Assembly (NCBI GenBank): GCA_030620455.1
Contig: JAUXEQ010000070.1
Location: 1-7,316 of the forward strand
Source: a bacterium
Lineage (GTDB): Bacteria > UBP14 > UBA6098 > B30-G16
Length of the DNA: 7,316 bases
Reading direction: 5' to 3'
Shown: positions 1 through 6,382 of the stretch, piece by piece
How positions within the stretch are numbered: the stretch's first letter is position 1
Layout: the number at the start of each line of letters is the position of its first letter
The notes under the pieces: model-generated
Databases searched by the model: none
What the model was told of the DNA's origin: nothing
Seen by the model: only the letters and a program-made list of their open reading frames with translations
Made by a program: the position numbers and the translations under genes

Positions 1-1538
1 GGTGTTATTGCATTTGAAATCAATGAGTTATTAGCACCATCCCCACCAGTTATACTGAAACTTAGATTGTAGGAAATAATATTTCCCGCAACACCTTTAA
101 CATCAAGTATTGGTGAGGATTCGAGTAGTTCAGCGGGGTTACCGCTTGCTCGGAGATACAATTGATAAAATGCAGGATCAGTATAGGAACCATCGAGTAC
201 AAGGTCTGTGCCTATTTGTGCACCAGAAATAAACAACTTTCCACCAGCCATGAGAAAATGTGCTATGGCATCTTTATCGCTTTCCAGTAAGGTAGAACTA
301 TTACTTGAACCAGTGAACCAGATTACAATGTCGAAATTTTGCATATTGACTGGGGTTAGGAACATGTCGGTTCGCTTAATGTAAAAATATTCCGCATTCA
401 AACTGTCGAGAACTTGACGGTAATACTTGCCGGATACTGAGGGGGCATCATCGACAACGAGTATCTGTCCTCCTGAAGCACACGAAAAATAGAATGTGTG
501 AGTTTTTCCTCCTTGAGATACGAGTGTTATTTCGACCGTACCTAAACCAGGATTTAACGAATCAGATTTAATATATATGCTTAGTTCTTCGGTATTGTTG
601 GTGTCAGCAAGAACGAGACCAGAATCCGTGAAAGACGTTTCCGAAACGCAAAATTCTGTTGTCCAAGCAGCAGGAGAATTGAGAGAAGCTTTCACCATAA
701 ATGTGTCTGGTTTTGATCCGAAGTTATTTATTTTGATTCTAAATTTTACGCTATCTCCTGGGTTTATTAGATAGGATACAGGCCCGACTGTATAAATGGA
801 ATGCACGTATTCAGGAATAGGCATTTCACCGTGAGCACCTTGAAGTATTTCATGAGTGACAGAATCGTCGATGAAGCATGCAACCTCCATATTCCTGAAA
901 TCCCAATCTGTGCTATACGAAAACGGCAATTTAAATTCGAGTGTTTCGTTAGGAGCCATTGTGAATTTTAATCCATGTCCTTTTGGTAAAACTAAACAGG
1001 CATTCCAATTGTAACCTTCTGGTGGTGAATAGTATGTTGTCCATTTGTTTTGAAGAATAAAGGTAAACAATCTGAAAGGTCCTGGTTCCACAAAAGAATC
1101 CGATACAATCTTAACAAAAATAGTCTCCACTTTGCTAGGTCCTATAGTAATTTGGAATGGTGAGTAATCTCGACTAATTGCAGCATTAAGGCTGTCTAAC
1201 AATTCATCTGGTGGTACAACGGGGATATTTCCGTTGAATCCTCCCCAATACCAATTGTAATCATGAGATAAAGAATCTTCTGGATGTAATATTTCTCTGT
1301 ATGAGTATGCGTAATATGTTTTAACAGAGGGATCTTTTTTAAAATTATAAGTGTTTTGGAAAGATATTAGAATAGAAGAATCATACATTCCTGGGTAGAG
1401 TGTATCTATCATTTTTGCGGCGTCCCTATGAACAGTTCTGTAAGGACTAAATCCCAATTCAGCGACTGGAAATTTAACAAACGCAGAACTTATCAGTATT
1501 AGGGTCAATAAGAAGAATACGACTTTGAACTTCTTCAT
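1..1538 (-). CDS. Secreted cell-surface protein, paralogue of the adjacent upstream gene (partial, C-terminus beyond window)
   Basis: The frame reads without a stop from an ATG at 1538 to the left edge, giving 512 visible codons. GGAGG at 1545-1549, six bases upstream, fixes the start. Residues 1-20 form a signal peptide (MKK, then a hydrophobic run). The mature start AFVKFPVAELG (19-29) matches AFLRIPIAEVG at the same residues of the neighbouring secreted protein. Roughly residues 255-370 look like a beta-sandwich (Ig-like) region. A Rossmann-like domain follows, starting at QILVVDDAP, with FDIVIWFTG, GGKLFISGAQIG and TDPAFYQLYLR. The same blocks occur in the paralogue (FDIVIWYTG, GGKLLLSGDNI, TDPGFVRSYLH). 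This domain type is common in secreted proteins and peptidases of FCB-like bacteria; I see no catalytic residues I would defend. A C-terminal sorting domain is expected past the edge but not seen. Function is unknown; export to the surface is likely. Confidence 0.88.
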   Translation of the reverse strand, partial: MKKFKVVFFLLTLILISSAFVKFPVAELGFSPYRTVHRDAAKMIDTLYPGMYDSSILISFQNTYNFKKDPSVKTYYAYSYREILHPEDSLSHDYNWYWGGFNGNIPVVPPDELLDSLNAAISRDYSPFQITIGPSKVETIFVKIVSDSFVEPGPFRLFTFILQNKWTTYYSPPEGYNWNACLVLPKGHGLKFTMAPNETLEFKLPFSYSTDWDFRNMEVACFIDDSVTHEILQGAHGEMPIPEYVHSIYTVGPVSYLINPGDSVKFRIKINNFGSKPDTFMVKASLNSPAAWTTEFCVSETSFTDSGLVLADTNNTEELSIYIKSDSLNPGLGTVEITLVSQGGKTHTFYFSCASGGQILVVDDAPSVSGKYYRQVLDSLNAEYFYIKRTDMFLTPVNMQNFDIVIWFTGSSNSSTLLESDKDAIAHFLMAGGKLFISGAQIGTDLVLDGSYTDPAFYQLYLRASGNPAELLESSPILDVKGVAGNIISYNLSFSITGGDGANNSLISNAIT

Positions 1539-1620
1539 TTTAAACCTCCACTAGTTTTCAATAATCGCAAAAAATGGTTTAATTGGATAAAGATTAATTA
1601 ACATTTTGTACAATAAAACA

Positions 1621-1635
1621 TTAAGATTTTAACAT
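1621..1635 (-). other. Mini-ORF (MLKS) with strong ribosome-binding site in a leader
   Basis: On the minus strand AGGAGG (1645-1650) stands nine bases before ATG TTA AAA TCT TAA. The Shine-Dalgarno is as strong as that of the real gene, whose GGAGG lies exactly 100 bases further downstream. It could be a leader peptide, a ribosome-standby site, or the relic start of a lost gene. The sequence shows only the signal and the short frame; translation is inferred. Confidence 0.3.
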
Positions 1636-1716
1636 CTTTTCTAACCTCCTTTTGTTCTATAAGAGTCATTTTTGACTTCTTTATTATTGACCCCCTTTCA
1701 TTTTCTAAGAACCATA

Positions 1717-1738
1717 TCGAAGGTGCTCAGACCTTCAA
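1717..1738 (-). repeat. Inverted repeat / hairpin in the leader of the downstream secreted-protein gene
   Basis: In the RNA sense (minus strand) arms TTGAAGGT and ACCTTCGA flank the six-base loop CTGAGC. This gives eight pairs including one G-U. No U-run follows in either direction, so it is not an intrinsic terminator. It may be a structured leader element or a dyad operator site. Confidence 0.45.
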
Positions 1739-1834
1739 CAATCCACAAGCAATTGATTTTGGAACGTAACCTGTGTGTGGAATTTGACCATCTATTATGC
1801 AAATAATCGAAAATATACATCTCATCGTTTTTTT

Positions 1835-1853
1835 ATATAGAAAATTTCTATAT
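1835..1853. repeat. A/T-rich palindrome downstream of the secreted-protein gene
   Basis: Two perfect 9-bp arms (ATATAGAAA and TTTCTATAT) surround a single central base, 33 bp past the stop codon of the gene ending at 1886. On the minus strand it is followed by an A-run rather than a T-run, so it does not have the form of an intrinsic terminator for the operon. It could be a protein-binding dyad, or chance in AT-rich DNA. Confidence 0.35.
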
Positions 1854-1885
1854 TCTGTATTCTTCATTAAAATAATATAATTTCT

Positions 1886-3940
1886 CTATTTGACCATGTA
1901 AACTTTTTTATTAATAACATTTTCAGTATTTCCAAGTCTAACAAGATAAACACCCGATGGTTGAGAGGATGCATCCCAAATATATTTTCCATTCCCTTTG
2001 ACAATTATATGCTTTACTTTCTTACCATTAATATCATAAACTTCCAGAAAACCATCACCATAAATCGAGTATTGAATTTCGCAGATTGAATTGAAAGGAT
2101 TAGGTGTAATAAATAACGATGTTTCTTCAGGGATTTGTGCTTTCGACTCGTTAACAGAATTTTCATATAACCAGTTTATTATCTTATCTAATAGAAATTC
2201 CCGAACCATTGAATTATCTATTGATTCAAATCCGAACGGTAAAAAAACAAGTGCAAAATTTCCATCGGTAAACCTAAGTCCAGCACATTGAGATGTTCCG
2301 GGACCATAATGCAAAATAGGTTCGGCACCGTCGATTGCTTTTACTGCATCCGCATAAAAAGTTCTGCTCCAGAAAGAAGTATTAGAACCTGTGCCTTCGA
2401 TTAGCTCGAAAAAAATCCCATCAGTAATTGGATCTACAGGAACACCATATACATTATACGTTCCTGCCGTATCCCAAATGTTACGTGGGAAAGGATTAAC
2501 ATGAAGGTAACTTCTTACAAAACCCGGATCGGTTCCAGACATGTCTAAAATCAGGTCTCTTATTATATTATCCCCCGATAGAAGCAATTTACCACCATCG
2601 TCAAGATATTTACCTATTCTATAACGATCTACTGTCTCAAGAGTATGAAATTGAAACCAACCTGTGTACCAGATAACAATATCGAACAAATCCAGCATTG
2701 AAAGTTCAGGAACACCCCAGAAATAACTATAATAGAAATAATTTTTATGAAGATTGTCCAATGCATCCGTGTAGTATTTCTCAAGCGGGTATTGCCATGC
2801 TGAATCGGGAGCTCCCATATCATCATCGATAAGGATTATATCGTCGCCGGTTGTTTCGGAAAATTTGAAATAGAAAGTATCATGAGCCATCGAGCCAGTG
2901 TAAGAAAGCCATATATTTCCTGTGCCTCTATTAACAGGATCAGTTTGAACTACAATTTTCACAGTCTCAATTGCTCCGACTGCCAGAGGTAAGTCGAGAG
3001 TTGATGTAAATGTTCCGAATTCAGTTATTCCTTCAATTGACCAGGTAGCTGGTGCATCGATAACCATGTATAATCTAACAGTATCGGGATTTGTCCCATA
3101 ATTAATGGCATAAGTGAAAAAAGTATCGACATCTCCTTTTTCAGCGATATAAAAGACTGGACCTAACCTGTTAGCAGCGAACATATATGAGGGCAAGGGA
3201 AGTTCTTCTTTGGCAGCTTGTAAAAGTTCTCGAGATAATAGATCAGATTTCTTTAAAACAGCAATAGCTTCGTTATTCCATGGAAACCAACCGTAACTTC
3301 TATCATATGCTGTAGCAACAGTGAATGTATCATGCAAAATATCTGTATCTATTATTAATTCACCGTTAACCAAAGGTCTAATATCTCTAACTACCCAATT
3401 GTATTCACTCACAGCCGAACCGGGAACAGTAACACTATTTTCTGTGATGAAGATGTATAGAAAGTAAAATCTTCCTATTATTGAGGGATCATCAGCAGTA
3501 ACACATACGTAAATAGAATCCTCTGTTATACGATCAAACCATAAGTAAAAAGGAGTAGAGTCAGCACGAGCGGCAAAGTTGTGTAAACTGTCCAGAATAG
3601 CATTTACAGGAGTGATCCGGTTACTTCCTTGGAAAAATGCCCAGGGCACATTAAGACATATGGAATCCGAGTCAAACAAGTTATAGAAAACATATTTCCA
3701 CATCGCTTTTCCTTCATAGTCGGAGGAAACTGGTTGTATGTAAAAATCCTCGTTCATGATAAAGTTAAGCATAACTACAGAATCATGTAAAGCAGGAAAA
3801 TCGGCATTGATTGCGGTATTGAATGCATCGGATGCAGCTCCAGTAACGTCTGTTCCCACTTCTGCAATAGGTATCCTTAAAAAAGCAGGAAATGCAATGG
3901 TAAATGCAAGCAGTAAAAAAAGAGTTGTAACCTTTTTCAT
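1886..3940 (-). CDS. Secreted protein with Rossmann-like domain and type IX (Por) C-terminal sorting domain
   Basis: The product is 684 residues when started at ATG 3940. This start has GGAGG (3947-3951) six bases upstream and opens directly with a signal peptide (MKKVTTLFLLLAF...). An ATG at 3973 would add 11 residues, overlap the previous gene and spoil the signal peptide. Residues about 20-250 form an N-terminal domain shared with the downstream paralogue, and about 255-365 look Ig-like. About 370-560 form a Rossmann-like domain (DIILIDDDMG, FDIVIWYTG, GGKLLLSGDNI, TDPGFVRSYLH). The last ~75 residues are a classic sorting tail: PNPFN, LEVYDINGKKV, W...PSGVYLVRL and a basic end. Known biology: such tails direct passage through the type IX system and surface attachment. 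It starts 13 bp after the lipoprotein gene and is surely in its operon. The four cysteines visible could form disulfides. Enzymatic activity is not evident. Confidence 0.9.
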   Translation of the reverse strand: MKKVTTLFLLLAFTIAFPAFLRIPIAEVGTDVTGAASDAFNTAINADFPALHDSVVMLNFIMNEDFYIQPVSSDYEGKAMWKYVFYNLFDSDSICLNVPWAFFQGSNRITPVNAILDSLHNFAARADSTPFYLWFDRITEDSIYVCVTADDPSIIGRFYFLYIFITENSVTVPGSAVSEYNWVVRDIRPLVNGELIIDTDILHDTFTVATAYDRSYGWFPWNNEAIAVLKKSDLLSRELLQAAKEELPLPSYMFAANRLGPVFYIAEKGDVDTFFTYAINYGTNPDTVRLYMVIDAPATWSIEGITEFGTFTSTLDLPLAVGAIETVKIVVQTDPVNRGTGNIWLSYTGSMAHDTFYFKFSETTGDDIILIDDDMGAPDSAWQYPLEKYYTDALDNLHKNYFYYSYFWGVPELSMLDLFDIVIWYTGWFQFHTLETVDRYRIGKYLDDGGKLLLSGDNIIRDLILDMSGTDPGFVRSYLHVNPFPRNIWDTAGTYNVYGVPVDPITDGIFFELIEGTGSNTSFWSRTFYADAVKAIDGAEPILHYGPGTSQCAGLRFTDGNFALVFLPFGFESIDNSMVREFLLDKIINWLYENSVNESKAQIPEETSLFITPNPFNSICEIQYSIYGDGFLEVYDINGKKVKHIIVKGNGKYIWDASSQPSGVYLVRLGNTENVINKKVYMVK

Positions 3941-3946
3941 CGTTAT

Positions 3947-3951
3947 CCTCC
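3947..3951 (-). promoter_or_regulatory. Ribosome-binding site deciding the start of the sorting-domain protein
   Basis: GGAGG lies six bases upstream of ATG 3940 and only two bases after the stop codon of the preceding lipoprotein gene. It supports the 684-residue start over the upstream in-frame ATG at 3973, and suggests translational coupling. Confidence 0.8.
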
Positions 3952-3953
3952 AT

Positions 3954-4751
3954 TTAGTTTTGCCAATCAACATTCAATGCTTTGGCAGCTAATATTTTTT
4001 TCTCATTATTTTGTACAAAAACAACAACAGTATAATCTTTAGTGACGCCCAACTCGATCTCTGATGGAGTGGTGAATATGTATGTAAATTCAAAGGTTCT
4101 GGATTCTCTTATCGAAATAAATTCACCACCCAAGTCTGGTTTAATCTCTGCAGCAACATATTTAAAAACAGTTTCGCCGCTTGCTCCTGGAGCGGTTGTG
4201 AATGTCACCTCTTCTCGTAAAAGATAAGAATAAATTTGACCTTGCACAGTGTCGTTTGTCGATATAATTCCACTAACTTCAATTGTATCGGTTATTGTGG
4301 TGATTTCCATCTCAATTTCCCCCGGTTTTCCAAAATTGACTAAAGAGTCTATATACGATATTAAATATGTAGGATTATAGTAATCTGGCTGCGGAATTTC
4401 ATGCCCATCTATGAACAATTTGGGGAGATCGCCGGTATAACTGTAATCGTTTGCTCGAGTTTGATGAATATTTGGATTAGATTTAAAGAATGGATCAATG
4501 CCGGTTATAGGCGGATGGTAGTCGATCCAAATAGGTGTTTTAAGATCGTCGATGCTTTGATAATATCGCAAAACGGAGTCAACTGTATTTTTAACTTCAA
4601 CACAGGTTGAACATTGTACATTCGTAAAAGTCTCTATTAACACATTTAGGAAAGGATTTTCTGGTTTTTCAGGTTCATCTTTGCTGCAACCATAAAGGAT
4701 AATTATCGATATTGAAAGTATGATTATTAATTTGCCCAACTTATTCATCAT
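3954..4751 (-). CDS. Omp28-like lipoprotein with thioredoxin fold and CSTC motif
   Basis: The product is 265 residues. A hydrophobic signal ends in a lipobox LYGC with Cys22 as lipidation site, followed by a charged, proline-rich linker (SKDEPEKPENP). Residues about 35-135 fit a thioredoxin-like domain of the Omp28 type: VLIETFTNVQC opens it, CSTC is at 47-50, and DLPKLFIDG carries the presumed cis-proline (Pro110). Residues about 140-265 are beta-rich, as usual for the C-terminal half of this family. By family knowledge it is an envelope lipoprotein; thiol-disulfide activity is inferred from the retained CxxC and is not shown. The start is slightly uncertain: two ATGs are adjacent (4751 and 4748) and GGGGGG at 4753-4758 sits very close, so the second gives the better spacing. 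It begins 29 bp after the iron-sulfur gene and is followed 13 bp later by the secreted protein, consistent with one operon. Confidence 0.85.
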   Translation of the reverse strand: MMNKLGKLIIILSISIIILYGCSKDEPEKPENPFLNVLIETFTNVQCSTCVEVKNTVDSVLRYYQSIDDLKTPIWIDYHPPITGIDPFFKSNPNIHQTRANDYSYTGDLPKLFIDGHEIPQPDYYNPTYLISYIDSLVNFGKPGEIEMEITTITDTIEVSGIISTNDTVQGQIYSYLLREEVTFTTAPGASGETVFKYVAAEIKPDLGGEFISIRESRTFEFTYIFTTPSEIELGVTKDYTVVVFVQNNEKKILAAKALNVDWQN

Positions 4752-4780
4752 TCCCCCCGATAAAATTGTTCAATTTCAAA

Positions 4781-5653
4781 TCATTCCTTTGTAGTTTGAT
4801 TATAATGTATCGTAACATCGGCATTTTCTACAATAGGTTCATTCGCAAAAATTGTTGTGAATTTTACGGCTCCCATAGGACAGGAAGTGCAAAGGCCACA
4901 TCTAACACAGTCGGCAGAATTAGGATTTTCATATACATTTATATCAACTGGACATATTTTTTTACAAAAACCGCATTTTGTACATTTTTCATAATCAACT
5001 GCAAGTCTTAACAGGCTTACTCGATTGAACAACCCCAATAGTGCACCTATAGGACAAACCGACCGACAAAATACCCTTTTTATAAATATAACTGAGGTAA
5101 TAACTATCACAAGAATAATTATTTTCCTCCAGAATAAAGCACCTATTAATTCACGTAATTCAGGGTTCAATAATACTTGCGTTATTCCAGCAGAAAGAGT
5201 TCCCTGAGGACATATTTGACAAAAAGCTGTATTTGATAATAAATAAGGCAATAGAAAAACTGTCATAACTAAGAATAAATATCTACCATAGTGAAGGAAT
5301 TTGGGAAGATGCAATTTTGGAGTCCTGACTTTGTAAAGTAAATCCTGCAAAAAACCGAAAGGACAGATCCATCCGCAAGTAAACCTACCTATACTGGCGG
5401 CAATGAAAATCATGACGCCAAGTAAATAGTATGGTATAGCTTTTATAACCATAAAGTGTTGAATCGATCCAATGGGACAGCTTGTAAATGCTGAAGGGCA
5501 GGCATAGCAGTTTAATATTGGTGGTGCGAAAGCTTTGGCGGAACCAGTGTAAAGGTGAGGTTTTGTCAACCATCCACTAATATATGAATTTGGGATAATA
5601 AAACCTAAAATTTGAACAATTGTGCGCAGCCTAAAAGTTGCTCTAAATGACAT
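4781..5653 (-). CDS. NapH-like polytopic membrane 4Fe-4S protein
   Basis: The product is 290 residues with about four to five hydrophobic segments (about 10-26, 70-90, 122-140, 177-192). The motif NCYACPSAFTSCPIG (Cys49, 52, 59) is followed by three CxxxCP or CxxCP elements: CGWICPFG (93-97), CQICPQG (145-148) and CRSVCPIG (196-200). Two ferredoxin-type clusters close the protein: C224-C227-C230-C234P, then C249-C252-C255-C258P. The second has two rather than three residues before its last cysteine. The family (NapH/NosR/CcoG-like membrane ferredoxins) moves electrons between the membrane quinol pool or cytoplasmic donors and periplasmic acceptors. The specific partner here is unknown. GAGG at 5661-5664, seven bases upstream, supports the start. 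The nearby CxxC microprotein and CxxC lipoprotein suggest thiol or metal-related electron transfer. NapH itself is not claimed, as no nap genes are visible. Confidence 0.88.
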   Translation of the reverse strand: MSFRATFRLRTIVQILGFIIPNSYISGWLTKPHLYTGSAKAFAPPILNCYACPSAFTSCPIGSIQHFMVIKAIPYYLLGVMIFIAASIGRFTCGWICPFGFLQDLLYKVRTPKLHLPKFLHYGRYLFLVMTVFLLPYLLSNTAFCQICPQGTLSAGITQVLLNPELRELIGALFWRKIIILVIVITSVIFIKRVFCRSVCPIGALLGLFNRVSLLRLAVDYEKCTKCGFCKKICPVDINVYENPNSADCVRCGLCTSCPMGAVKFTTIFANEPIVENADVTIHYNQTTKE

Positions 5654-5885
5654 TCCGGTTCCTCATTGACCTAATTTAGCAAACTATTTTCATAAAAAAA
5701 TAAGTCTTACAATCGAAATAGATATCGATGGATTTTTTTGAATATGTATGATATGATGCTTTGACGATTAAAACAGAATTCATAGGTTCCAGAACCTCAA
5801 ATTTTTAAGCTCTCCAAAAAATTGTATTAATTACTAAAATATAGGTTATATCCTTTTTAATAACCAGATAATTGAATACAAATAA
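5654..5885. other. 232-bp gap between the microprotein and iron-sulfur genes
   Basis: This very AT-rich stretch separates two genes that are likely related in function. It contains a 14-bp dyad (5784-5797), a weak 35-codon frame (5676-5783) and the GAGG ribosome-binding site of the iron-sulfur gene. No clear sigma70-type promoter or intrinsic terminator is visible. A decayed or lost gene is possible, but I cannot show it. Confidence 0.5.
5784..5797. repeat. 14-bp dyad upstream of the iron-sulfur gene
   Basis: Perfect 6-bp arms AGGTTC and GAACCT flank the dinucleotide CA. Its position, 131 bp before the iron-sulfur gene, fits an operator. The half-site AGGTTC also occurs in the left arm of the dyad before HU (6357-6362). 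No regulator can be named. Confidence 0.35.
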
Positions 5886-6056
5886 TTAACCTATGCCTAT
5901 GCATGATAAACATAGAATTACACCGTTAAGAATAACTTCACGAACATCCTGAGAATAAATTCCAAATAATGTAATTGCAACACTTCCAACAGTAATAATT
6001 GACCAAAGTATGTTTTTCTTAGCCCATGAGAGCTTTTTCTTTTTTTCTAAGGTCAT
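5886..6056 (-). CDS. CD1871A-like membrane microprotein with C-terminal CxxC (CLSCIGIG)
   Basis: The product is 56 residues. A lysine-rich N-terminus (MTLEKKKKLSWAKKN) leads into one hydrophobic segment (about 16-34) and a short polar turn (SQDVRE). A hydrophobic tail ending CLSCIGIG (Cys49, Cys52) closes it. From memory, CD1871A-family proteins are of this size, have one membrane segment and end in a CxxC followed by IGIG. The match to that terminus is the main evidence. By the positive-inside rule the CxxC tail should face the periplasm. The start ATG at 6056 is the only one in frame before the membrane segment; an in-frame stop lies upstream and the Shine-Dalgarno is weak. The gene overlaps the last 38 bp of HU in another frame, so translational coupling is likely. 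The iron-sulfur membrane protein comes next, 232 bp on; I recall the two families as neighbours elsewhere. The role is unknown, probably a thiol or electron relay. Confidence 0.8.
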   Translation of the reverse strand: MTLEKKKKLSWAKKNILWSIITVGSVAITLFGIYSQDVREVILNGVILCLSCIGIG

Positions 6057-6336
6057 CTGGTGTAATACCTATGGACAGTTTAAAATTGTTTGATGGTTTA
6101 AAGACTGGTACAACTCTTTCACCAATAGGTACTGGGTTGCCTGTTCGAGGATTCCGAGCCATCCTTGGCTTTCTTATTTTGAGTTTAAACGTACCAAATC
6201 TTCTAATCTCGATGTTGTTACCGTCTACCATTACCTCCTTGATAACGTCTAATAACACATCGCAGATTACATGAACATCGGACTTTGTAAATCCTGTCCT
6301 TTCGGCAACAATCTCAACTAGATCAGCCTTCGTCAT
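6019..6336 (-). CDS. HU/IHF-family DNA-binding protein
   Basis: The product is 105 residues, slightly longer than the usual 90-100. It opens with the dimerisation helices (MTKADLVEIVAERTGFTKSD...). The DNA-binding arm follows, with the family signature FGTF (47-50), then RKPRMARNPRTG (about 55-66) and VFKPSNNFK. The RNP-x-TG turn contains the proline that intercalates into DNA in HU and IHF. The extra C-terminal stretch (ITPDDLRKKEKALMG) lies outside the fold. GGAGG at 6341-6345, four bases upstream, supports the start. Its last 38 bp overlap the microprotein gene. Whether it acts as HU or as an IHF subunit cannot be told from the sequence. It is a nucleoid protein, and by known biology HU/IHF proteins can also assist site-specific recombination, which is of note next to a recombinase gene. 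Confidence 0.95.
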   Translation of the reverse strand: MTKADLVEIVAERTGFTKSDVHVICDVLLDVIKEVMVDGNNIEIRRFGTFKLKIRKPRMARNPRTGNPVPIGERVVPVFKPSNNFKLSIGITPDDLRKKEKALMG

Positions 6337-6355
6337 AAGTCCTCCCTCTAATTTG

Positions 6356-6382
6356 AAGGTTCTATATTAAATATAAAACCTT
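6356..6382. repeat. 27-bp near-perfect dyad overlapping the HU promoter
   Basis: On the plus strand a 13-bp left arm (AAGGTTCTATATT) and a 13-bp right arm (AATATAAAACCTT) surround one central A; 12 of 13 positions are complementary. It covers the candidate -10 and the expected transcription start. A repressor operator is therefore the simplest reading. The transcript would begin inside it, so an RNA hairpin is less likely. Confidence 0.6.

Larger units (their letters stand above)
1539..1885. other. 347-bp intergenic region between the two secreted-protein genes
   Basis: No convincing gene is present. In the direction of transcription it holds an A/T-rich palindrome (1835-1853), an 8-bp hairpin (1717-1738) and a second strong Shine-Dalgarno (AGGAGG, 1645-1650) before a four-codon mini-ORF (1621-1635). 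The ribosome-binding site of the next gene follows. There is no hairpin with a U-tract on the minus strand, so I cannot say whether the operon ends after the upstream gene or reads through. The length and structure suggest an own promoter or a leader for the partial gene, but no clear -35/-10 pair stands out. Confidence 0.6.

Noticed and set aside
577..774. Plus-strand open frames opposite the minus-strand genes, of which this is one example
   Set aside because: They lie entirely opposite well-supported genes with signal peptides, domains and ribosome-binding sites, and show no motifs of their own.
1585..1613. Promoter for the left secreted-protein gene (TTGTAC, 17 bp, TTATCC)
   Set aside because: The -10 match is poor and such pairs are frequent in AT-rich DNA; not listed as a feature.
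1735..1791. 18-codon frame starting MVKFHTQVTF on the minus strand
   Set aside because: It has no ribosome-binding site, no recognisable motif, and the other two frames of the same DNA look equally protein-like.
1835..1853. Intrinsic terminator after the sorting-domain protein gene
   Set aside because: The palindrome is pure A/T except for two pairs, its loop is too small, and an A-run rather than a U-run follows on the transcribed strand.
3941..3973. Eleven-residue N-terminal extension of the sorting-domain protein from the ATG at 3973
   Set aside because: It would overlap the lipoprotein gene, has no good ribosome-binding site, and would place MLIGKTKWRIT before a normal signal peptide, whereas ATG 3940 has GGAGG at ideal spacing.
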